Positions 1-4,385 of a DNA stretch of 5,598 nt are shown one piece after another. Origin of the DNA: JBAUHN01 sp049680295. GTDB lineage: Bacteria; Pseudomonadota; Alphaproteobacteria; Rhodobacterales; Rhodobacteraceae. The DNA lies in assembly GCA_049680295.1 (NCBI GenBank), contig JBAUHN010000193.1:1-5598 (forward strand). Direction: 5' to 3'. Both the position numbers and the translations under genes were made by a program. Below the pieces are notes generated by a model that saw only the letters and a program-made list of their open reading frames with translations, did not search any database and was not told the DNA's origin. Every line of letters starts with the position of its first letter. Within the stretch, counting starts at the first letter, position 1.

Positions 1-533
1 TTGGACTGGCTGCGCATTCTGCCAGCGCCGATGAACGCGAAAGCCATGTTTCGGATGCGTTCGGCACCAAAAACCCGGAAGAACTCTCCCTGCGTGGCGC
101 TCTTGACCGATTGCAACATGGTGAATGGCACCCGATGACAAGCGCCATCGGATATGGCGCGGCCAAAGCTGGCATGCATGAGGTTGCACGTGAGATTTTC
201 GCAGACAGTGCGACGCGAGGGAATGTGCAGGGAATGACCTGGCTTTCCTGGATGGAAGACAACGGTCTGGCAGGTCCGGAAAACCCAAAAGCAGCAGCCT
301 ATTGGGATCGGCGCGCGATGGAGCTTGGCTCGGAGGTTGGCGCGTTTAATTTTGGACTTGATGTCTTGCGGGGACGCGGGGTGCCTTATGATCGTGCCTT
401 GGGACAGGCGATCATCGAAGAGGCGGCAAGAATGGGCAGTCCCGACGCACAGCATCTTGTGGATCAAAATTTCGACTTGGATTCAGTGACCCCAGATGCC
501 GACGAGTGGAAGTACAAAAAGAACCTGTTCTAG
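1..533 (+). CDS. Secreted Sel1-like repeat protein, first of two tandem paralogues (5' end cut by window)
   Basis: The reading frame is open from base 3 to the TAG at 531-533, giving 176 visible residues. It begins inside what looks like a signal peptide, because GLAAHSASA followed by DE fits an A-x-A signal peptidase I site. The true start should therefore lie just left of the window. The TTG at 111 is in frame but internal and is not the start. A Sel1-like motif is visible as NPKAAAYWDRRA, then FNFGLDVLRGRG, then a D-x-x-LG and EEAARMG block. The protein ends in a conserved tail, DLDSVTPDADEWKY. Sel1 repeats are TPR-like helical hairpins that usually bind other proteins. The location is probably periplasmic. 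The gene downstream encodes a paralogue with about half of residues identical over the C-terminal half. The specific function is unknown. Confidence 0.85.
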   Translation, partial: GLAAHSASADERESHVSDAFGTKNPEELSLRGALDRLQHGEWHPMTSAIGYGAAKAGMHEVAREIFADSATRGNVQGMTWLSWMEDNGLAGPENPKAAAYWDRRAMELGSEVGAFNFGLDVLRGRGVPYDRALGQAIIEEAARMGSPDAQHLVDQNFDLDSVTPDADEWKYKKNLF

Positions 534-554
534 GCACATGTGGAAGATTTCGCT

Positions 555-577
555 CGGCAGGTATCTAAACCCTGCCG
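555..577. repeat. Perfect inverted repeat (7-bp stem, 9-nt loop) between the two Sel1-like genes
   Basis: CGGCAGG at 555-561 is exactly complementary to CCTGCCG at 571-577 across a 9-base loop. It starts 21 bases after the first gene's stop and ends about 20 bases before the second gene's ribosome binding site. No run of T follows, so it is not a classical intrinsic terminator. It could protect the 3' end of the first message or reduce read-through into the second gene. Confidence 0.5.
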
Positions 578-598
578 CAATTCGCACAAGAACAGCTC

Positions 599-605
599 AG
601 AGGAA
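599..605 (+). promoter_or_regulatory. Shine-Dalgarno sequence of the second Sel1-like gene
   Basis: AGAGGAA lies 5 bases before the ATG at 611. This fixes the start of the second paralogue and shows it is translated on its own rather than by coupling across the 77-base gap. Confidence 0.75.
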
Positions 606-610
606 ATAGA

Positions 611-1171
611 ATGATCTTATCAAGAGCCCTGATCGCAATCTGTATGGTGACTTGGACGGGCGTATGTCTGGCCGACCCGCCCGAAAAGATTGAAAACGAA
701 TTCGGCATCCTCAATCCCGAAGACACTGGCATTGCAATGTTGAAGCGCAAGATCGAGATGGGCGTGATCGACTCTGTCACATGTTCTTTGGGGATCAACG
801 CCACCAAGAACAGTGACTATGCGCTGTCGCGAAAGTTGGCTAAGCGATGTGCCGAAGCTGGATACACAAAGGCGATGACATGGATGAGCCAGCTTGAAAA
901 CAATGGCATGGGTGGCGACTACAACCCTGACGCTTCAGCTGGATGGGATCGGCGCGCCGCTCAGGCTGGCGATCCTGTTGGACAATTCAACCACGGTCTA
1001 AATCTAATGCGCGGTCATGGCACCGCACAAGATGAAGCCCTCGGACGCCGCTACATAGACAATGCTGCAAACGACGGCCTTGAGATTGCCAAACGCCTTC
1101 AAGCGGCTGACTATGATCTGGACGAGGTAACGCCTGACGCAGACAATTGGAAATACGGCAACATGTTCTGA
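611..1171 (+). CDS. Secreted Sel1-like repeat protein, second of two tandem paralogues
   Basis: This is a complete 186-residue protein. Residues 1-21 form a signal peptide: a short basic start (SR), a hydrophobic core and VCLA before DPPEK. The C at 19 lacks a good lipobox, so signal peptidase I cleavage after A21 is more likely than lipidation. The mature protein carries one clear Sel1-like repeat at about residues 107-160, with WDRRA, GQFNHGLNLMRGHG, D-x-ALG and NAANDG. The tail DLDEVTPDADNWKY (169-182) matches the upstream paralogue almost exactly. Cysteines 58 and 80 are the only two in the mature chain and could form a periplasmic disulfide; both are serine in the paralogue. Sel1 families serve as protein-interaction scaffolds, but the partner here is unknown. 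The gene may be co-transcribed with the upstream copy or have its own promoter; the sequence does not decide. Confidence 0.9.
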   Translation: MILSRALIAICMVTWTGVCLADPPEKIENEFGILNPEDTGIAMLKRKIEMGVIDSVTCSLGINATKNSDYALSRKLAKRCAEAGYTKAMTWMSQLENNGMGGDYNPDASAGWDRRAAQAGDPVGQFNHGLNLMRGHGTAQDEALGRRYIDNAANDGLEIAKRLQAADYDLDEVTPDADNWKYGNMF

Positions 1172-1327
1172 GGCGCATGTGTTGCGGTTCGAGTGGGCAG
1201 ACCTTCAGTTAGAGTATTGAGATGTAACAAGATTTGTGAACTCTTTGCTGGGTGATTTTGGAAGCAATGAGAGACAGATAAGAGCAAGGGAATACGCTTT
1301 TTCGACGAGTTCTAGCAGGACGCTGCA

Positions 1328-1381
1328 ATGAAGGTATATTTTTGTTCACTATTTACCATAATGACTATTATGCGAATTTGA
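1328..1381 (+). CDS. Possible 17-residue hydrophobic peptide or signal-peptide remnant
   Basis: ATG at 1328 opens a 17-codon frame ending at TGA 1379-1381, coding MKVYFCSLFTIMTIMRI. An AGCAGGA sequence (1314-1320) lies 7 bases upstream, which is good ribosome-binding spacing. The peptide looks like the start of a signal peptide or a tiny membrane peptide. It sits 156 bases after the second secreted paralogue, so it could be the eroded start of another secreted gene. I found no Sel1 motif downstream of it. A short ORF with a chance ribosome site is equally possible. Confidence 0.2.
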   Translation: MKVYFCSLFTIMTIMRI

Positions 1382-1426
1382 TCTGTATCCGGGCACATTT
1401 CATTTTGGATTTCCAATCAACTTACC

Positions 1427-1441
1427 CTCCCTTGCTGGGAG
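1427..1441. repeat. Small hairpin CTCCC-N5-GGGAG
   Basis: CTCCC at 1427-1431 pairs perfectly with GGGAG at 1437-1441 over a five-base loop. It lies 7 bases before a larger inverted repeat. The overlapping CCTTGCTG (1430-1437) is also complementary to CAGCAAGG at 1500-1507, so two alternative folds compete for the same bases. Confidence 0.45.
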
Positions 1442-1448
1442 CAACCCG

Positions 1449-1471
1449 ATATTCGCTAAGTAAGCGAATAT
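1449..1471. repeat. Perfect inverted repeat, 9-bp arms with 5-nt loop
   Basis: ATATTCGCT (1449-1457) and AGCGAATAT (1463-1471) are exact reverse complements separated by AAGTA. A G-T pair at 1448/1472 could extend the RNA stem. No T run follows on either strand, so a simple intrinsic terminator is unlikely. A dimeric-protein binding site, a cruciform, or an mRNA 3' stabilising stem for one of the convergent genes are all possible. It is the strongest structure in the gap. Confidence 0.6.
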
Positions 1472-1568
1472 TCCGCGTGCCAATTCGTTAGTTGAGTGGC
1501 AGCAAGGCTGGGAAAATTGGACCTGTCGCGGTTTGATGCCGCTCCTTTGATAGCACTGACCAGTGGGC

Positions 1569-2357
1569 TTACCCTCGATCTCGTTGGCGCAGTCGTTTGA
1601 CGTATTGACCGTCGATGATTGCGTTTTGTGGCAGGTCTAGCGCGCAGTTTGTAAGCGACGCCAACGTACCATCTGACACCTTAAAATCGTCGGGAAGTTG
1701 ACCAAAGTTACTTGCCGAGTTTTCATAAATTGCCGCGCGCAGAGCCCGCAGAAAATCAGCAAGAGAGTTGCGCCTGCTTGAGGTGGAGGCGAGAGTGATC
1801 GGGTCATGCGAAATGACCTCGGCTACGGATGCATCTCGGGAGATTTCTGTGACAAAATCTCCTAACGATGGCCAATACTTTAGGTCAAACCGCGCACTTA
1901 GGTTCTTAAGGTCTTCCCTCACCCAAGAATTAAATAGATGGTTCTCTGCCGCTGCTTCCACAATAACATTCATACAGTGGTAGTGGGTGTCGCTGCCAAA
2001 TGAAGAGGCATTCTCAATTGCCGTTCGTTGATCAAGCAGGCTGGCCAGTTCAGACGCTTTGCCTGAGATGTCGCCGTTGATCTCTTCAAGGCGCTTTCTT
2101 TGTGATCGCGCTTCTTTCAGTTGATCAGGGTTCCAGAAAGCCGCCACACTTAAAAGCAGTCCAAGAAACACCTTAAGAGCAGGAGGCTTGGAGCCCAGTT
2201 TTTCATTGAGTTCGAGGTAGGCGTCTTGAAGTTCGATTGTCCGCACAAGCAGGCACTCGGCGACAGCTGTTTCGCTACTCAGTATTTCGTGCTCTTTATT
2301 GTACTCAATCTCCCGTTGGAGAATATCTTCACAGGGCTGTATAGCGCGTTTTTCCAT
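1569..2357 (-). CDS. Unrecognised protein with one short hydrophobic segment and a coiled coil
   Basis: This is a 262-residue protein I do not recognise. The ATG at 2357-2355 is the first possible start, because an in-frame TAA lies only three codons upstream (with GAC, GTA and CCC between). Its ribosome binding site is weak. Residues 1-57 are helical and charged. Residues 60-75 (ALKVFLGLLLSVAAFW) form a hydrophobic segment that is short for a full membrane span and contains one lysine. Residues 78-116 are rich in R, K, E and Q with spaced L and I (L80, L90, I93, I97, L104, L107, I114), typical of a coiled coil. The C-terminal half has an aromatic and histidine cluster (HYHC at 125-128, KYWP at 160-163) and a helical stretch near 198-212. 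There is no signal peptide and no catalytic motif I can name. It is divergent from the 537-residue membrane protein gene and shares 152 bases of upstream DNA with it, which suggests but does not prove joint regulation. Confidence 0.8.
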   Translation of the reverse strand: MEKRAIQPCEDILQREIEYNKEHEILSSETAVAECLLVRTIELQDAYLELNEKLGSKPPALKVFLGLLLSVAAFWNPDQLKEARSQRKRLEEINGDISGKASELASLLDQRTAIENASSFGSDTHYHCMNVIVEAAAENHLFNSWVREDLKNLSARFDLKYWPSLGDFVTEISRDASVAEVISHDPITLASTSSRRNSLADFLRALRAAIYENSASNFGQLPDDFKVSDGTLASLTNCALDLPQNAIIDGQYVKRLRQRDRG

Positions 2358-2458
2358 GGGTACGTCTTAGCTTTCAAAGCGGGTGGGTTGTGTGGAATAC
2401 ATATGCTGAACACTGACCCATGTCGGTACCTGAATACCAAAAAGTTTGGCATGCTCGG

Positions 2459-2491
2459 GGTACCTTCAGTAATGCGTGTTGAAGCTTTCGC
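2459..2491 (+). repeat. Motif pair GGTACCT...AAGCTTTCGC, left copy
   Basis: GGTACCT (2459-2465) and AAGCTTTCGC (2482-2491) lie 16 bases apart, just ahead of the 537-residue gene. The same two motifs occur in the same order on the minus strand at 4277-4249, so they form an imperfect inverted pair around the gene. The spacers differ (16 against 12 bases) and share little sequence. Confidence 0.4.
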
Positions 2492-2500
2492 TAAGTCTAT

Positions 2501-2504
2501 GGAG
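2501..2504 (+). promoter_or_regulatory. Shine-Dalgarno sequence of the 537-residue membrane protein gene
   Basis: GGAG sits 5 bases before the ATG at 2510. The spacing is ideal and supports this start, which also gives a sensible first membrane helix. Confidence 0.6.
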
Positions 2505-2509
2505 TACAA

Positions 2510-4123
2510 ATGAGTTTAGACGGTTTCCTCACGTTCACAGGTTTGATGATCGCGACCTACGCAATCCTAAGCCCAGTAAGCCGTCTGAGACTACGGCTTA
2601 ATATGTATCGGCAAATGGTGCTTGGTGCGGTTGCCGTTATTCTAGTCGGGTTTTTGCAGTTTTACTTTGAGCTGAAATCTATCGCGCCCACCAGCCTGAG
2701 TTGGGTTTTTACTTACTTTGGCTTCCAAGAACAATCACTAGGGTTTTCCAATCAGGAAGCAGCATTCTTGGTTGTGATTTTCTGGCTGGCAGCAGCTCTT
2801 CTGCTCCACGCCAGTGCGAAGCCTCGCGCGATCAGCCTCGCGAACCTTAAAACGCTTTCTGAACGTTTACACGACGAGGGCAGATATCTTGAGCTTGTTG
2901 AACTGGTAGGTCCATATCTGGAAACGATAAGATGCGCCGTCGAGAAGAGGTTATTTGGCCAGCGATTTCATCACTGGATACTAGACACACATCAAAAAGC
3001 CACCAACCCGTTCCTTGCCATTCTTAATGACGACAAGCCACCCTTTCCCACATGGCTGGCTAGATGGATTAAGCCTCTGGCATCCTTGGTTCCCGCGCGA
3101 CGCAGGGCTCACCATGCAGCTTTGGAAATCGAAGATCTAATCCTTCAATCCGATGGAGTCCGGCAACTGTTGGTACGCCTAAAACCCGAATTTGCTTTGG
3201 CATTGATGGATCGCATGGGATGGGAACATGATGAATTTCGAACCCGGTTCTTTCGAGATGCGCTCAATGACAAAGTCAGCCACTTCTACAAGGAACTTAA
3301 AGCGACACAAAATTGCGCCCAACCGTTTGGATTTGCAATTGAACCTAAAAGCGTCCTCCTCACAGGTTTTTTCGGTGATGCGAAGGTTGGAGCGAAGTAC
3401 GGGATATGGAAGCCTGTAGGAGATGAGGCGGCGCGGCTAATCCGCGCTGATCTGGAATACGCAAAACTGCTCAACGGTCCTTGCCTCGATGACGAAGATT
3501 TGTGGTCTGACCCGACTTACAACACCATCCACTTCTTTGACATCATGGTGACATCGGCGGCTCGGCAAGACGTCCCCGACCATATGTGGCTCATGTACAT
3601 GTCGGTGATCGTTCGGGAGTTAGAAGCAATTCACGACGTTACGGATGATCGTGTAAATCTTGCAGGTGAGTTTCCAACCTTGGGCAACCGACTCATCTAT
3701 GAAGCAACCCGCTGCCTTCGAAAGTGGATACGCCTTGTCGGTGATTTGCCTGCTGACAGCTCGCACTTGCAACCCAGGAATCTTCAGGGCGTTGATGGTC
3801 CCAGTATTCCTTATTGGGCCGCGAAAGACTGCCTAAATGCCATACGATACGTTACTGAGAGCGAACGGTTGACTGATGGCTTCATCACAGGACTTCTTGA
3901 AAGCTACATCCGCGATGTCGCAGCCCTGCCTAGTAAAGGGCCAGTCTCCCTATTGCGTAAGATGATGGTTGATGAATTCATCAACGGCGATCCCATTTAT
4001 GGCGGAGAAAACCTAAGGGCTAAGATCAAAAAATACATCAAGGGTGTGGACCACGTTGTTCTTCACGATGCCCCCTCTTTCCAAGAGGCCTTAGAAAAGG
4101 AGGCTAAAGAAACTACAGCCTGA
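2510..4123 (+). CDS. Unrecognised three-helix membrane protein with large cytoplasmic domain
   Basis: This is a 537-residue protein with no family name I can give. Hydrophobic helices are visible at about residues 5-21, 36-53 and 84-101. The loop between helices 1 and 2 (25-34) is rich in arginine (RLRLRLNMYR), and basic residues follow helix 3 (K104, R106). By the positive-inside rule the N-terminus is outside and the roughly 435-residue C-terminal part is cytoplasmic. The start of that part (about 107-140, with LSERLHDEGRYLELVELV) resembles a TPR-like helical hairpin. Later features are an RRR basic patch near 197, a GIWKPVGDE motif at 298-306, an acidic DDEDLW stretch after it, and a lysine-rich, mostly helical end. 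I see no nuclease, nucleotide-binding or protease motif. The WKPVGD context feels like a widespread uncharacterised membrane-protein family, but that is from memory. The gene is divergent from the coiled-coil gene. A 262-base gap separates it from the next rightward gene, so an operon with that gene is uncertain. Confidence 0.85.
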   Translation: MSLDGFLTFTGLMIATYAILSPVSRLRLRLNMYRQMVLGAVAVILVGFLQFYFELKSIAPTSLSWVFTYFGFQEQSLGFSNQEAAFLVVIFWLAAALLLHASAKPRAISLANLKTLSERLHDEGRYLELVELVGPYLETIRCAVEKRLFGQRFHHWILDTHQKATNPFLAILNDDKPPFPTWLARWIKPLASLVPARRRAHHAALEIEDLILQSDGVRQLLVRLKPEFALALMDRMGWEHDEFRTRFFRDALNDKVSHFYKELKATQNCAQPFGFAIEPKSVLLTGFFGDAKVGAKYGIWKPVGDEAARLIRADLEYAKLLNGPCLDDEDLWSDPTYNTIHFFDIMVTSAARQDVPDHMWLMYMSVIVRELEAIHDVTDDRVNLAGEFPTLGNRLIYEATRCLRKWIRLVGDLPADSSHLQPRNLQGVDGPSIPYWAAKDCLNAIRYVTESERLTDGFITGLLESYIRDVAALPSKGPVSLLRKMMVDEFINGDPIYGGENLRAKIKKYIKGVDHVVLHDAPSFQEALEKEAKETTA

Positions 4124-4351
4124 GGCAATGGGCGTCCGCGACTGCGCGAATTGGTACCCCAGCATTTCCGTATCAAATTCCCCGTTCCAATCAAGTTCAA
4201 CGCGAAACAGTAGGCAACTGTGGGCGACAATGGAGTAATTGCAGGTTTGCGAAAGCTTGGTCATGATGAGAGGTACCGAGAGGTATAAAGCTTGGCCATT
4301 TGCCTTCGCAATATCTGGCGAATGAGGTCGCATAACACCTTGTCGATCCAA
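4091..4351 (-). CDS. Doubtful 86-residue ORF antisense to the gap and the membrane gene's 3' end
   Basis: A minus-strand frame of 86 codons starts at TTG 4351-4349, 10 bases after a perfect AGGAGG, and ends inside the last 33 bases of the membrane protein gene. The encoded chain has a mixed, protein-like composition (for example VELDWNGEFDTEMLGYQFAQ) but no motif I recognise. The ribosome site fits the overlapping GTG frame at 4356 better, so this longer reading may be a chance frame or an alternative. Third-base GC looks near half, which does not discriminate. Confidence 0.22.
   Translation of the reverse strand: MDRQGVMRPHSPDIAKANGQALYLSVPLIMTKLSQTCNYSIVAHSCLLFRVELDWNGEFDTEMLGYQFAQSRTPIASGCSFFSLLF
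4249..4278 (-). repeat. Motif pair GGTACCT...AAGCTTTCGC, right copy (inverted)
   Basis: On the minus strand CGGTACCT (4278-4271) is followed after 12 bases by AAGCTTTCGC (4258-4249). These repeat, inverted, the motifs at 2459-2491, and the CGGTACCT 8-mer also matches 2424-2431. This copy lies in the gap after the membrane protein gene. Confidence 0.4.
4252..4295 (+). repeat. Nested direct repeats: AAAGCTTGG pair flanking a GAGAGGTA pair
   Basis: AAAGCTTGG occurs at 4252-4260 and 4287-4295, 35 bases apart. Inside this pair GAGAGGTA occurs at 4268-4275 and 4278-4285, exactly 10 bases apart, or one DNA turn. The centre contains the palindrome GGTACC (4272-4277). This arrangement resembles a protein-binding site array about 90 bases before the 340-residue gene. 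It also lies inside the minus-strand small ORFs, so coding and regulatory readings compete. Confidence 0.5.
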
Positions 4352-4356
4352 CTCAC
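4261..4356 (-). CDS. Candidate 31-residue amphipathic cationic small protein
   Basis: A GTG at 4356-4354 on the minus strand lies 5 bases after AGGAGG (4 after AGGAGGT), ideal spacing for the best ribosome site in the window. The frame has 31 codons and stops at TGA 4263-4261. The product is strikingly amphipathic. Hydrophobic residues fall at I4, V7, L8, L11, I12, I15, L16, M20, L23 and Y24, and basic ones at R13, R17, R18, K22 and R27. This pattern fits a membrane-associated helix, as in small membrane proteins or toxins, but short frames can look like this by chance. Its mRNA leader would run antisense to the start of the 340-residue gene. No family is recognised. Confidence 0.3.
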   Translation of the reverse strand: MSWIDKVLCDLIRQILRRQMAKLYTSRYLSS

Positions 4357-4360
4357 AATA

Positions 4361-4367
4361 ACCTCCT
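4361..4367 (-). promoter_or_regulatory. Perfect minus-strand Shine-Dalgarno AGGAGGT
   Basis: The plus strand reads ACCTCCT, so the minus strand carries AGGAGGT, fully complementary to the 16S rRNA tail. It is not placed to serve the + strand gene at 4386. It precedes a GTG (4-base gap) and a TTG (9-base gap) on the minus strand. Confidence 0.45.
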
Positions 4368-4385
4368 AGTTTTTGAGCAAATGCA

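Larger units (their letters stand above)
1172..1568. other. Gene-poor, hairpin-rich gap between convergent genes
   Basis: These 397 bases separate the end of the second Sel1-like gene from the end of the leftward 262-residue gene. I see no good protein gene, tRNA or recognisable mobile element. The left third is plain. From 1328 there is a possible 17-codon hydrophobic ORF. Between 1427 and 1507 lie several inverted repeats, listed separately. Next to the leftward gene's stop are two small stems, GCGG/CCGC (1528-1542) and CACTG/CAGTG (1554-1565). Neither has a T run on the minus strand, so no convincing terminator can be named for either flanking gene. The first bases, GGCGCATGTG after the stop, resemble GGCACATGTG after the stop of the first paralogue. 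Confidence 0.6.
2358..2509. promoter_or_regulatory. Divergent intergenic region with two GGTACC palindromes
   Basis: Promoters for the leftward 262-residue gene and the rightward 537-residue gene should lie in these 152 bases. The palindrome GGTACC occurs at 2425-2430 and 2459-2464, 34 bases apart. A weak rightward -35-like TTGGCA is at 2446-2451, with a poor -10 near 2470, which would put the second palindrome in the spacer. A loose inverted similarity joins CTTAGC (2365-2370) to GCTAAG (2490-2495), near the two gene starts. No promoter is strong enough to call with certainty. Short reading frames crossing this region are treated as chance. Confidence 0.4.

Noticed and set aside
565..807. 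80-codon minus-strand frame over the second Sel1-like gene
   Set aside because: It is antisense to the signal-peptide and N-terminal part of a well-supported gene and has no ribosome site or recognisable motif.
987..1178. 63-codon minus-strand frame over the 3' end of the second Sel1-like gene
   Set aside because: It lies antisense to the conserved Sel1 repeat and tail; the composition is that of a shadow frame.
1421..1507. Integron attC-like site
   Set aside because: The hairpin-rich layout prompted the idea, but no proper GTTRRRY and RYYYAAC core pair is present and there is no integrase or cassette structure.
2279..2509. 76-codon minus-strand frame across the divergent intergenic region
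   Set aside because: It overlaps the start of the better-supported 262-residue gene on the same strand in another frame and covers the likely promoter region.
2226..2513. 95-codon plus-strand frame whose TGA overlaps the ATG of the membrane gene
   Set aside because: The ATGA overlap is suggestive of coupling, but it starts with a TTG antisense to the coiled-coil gene. Its tail, with an ATG at 2403, has no ribosome site, and the region is needed for divergent promoters.
4128..4238. 36-codon plus-strand ORF just after the membrane gene stop
   Set aside because: The GAGG is only 2 bases from its ATG, and the serine-rich product looks like a chance frame.
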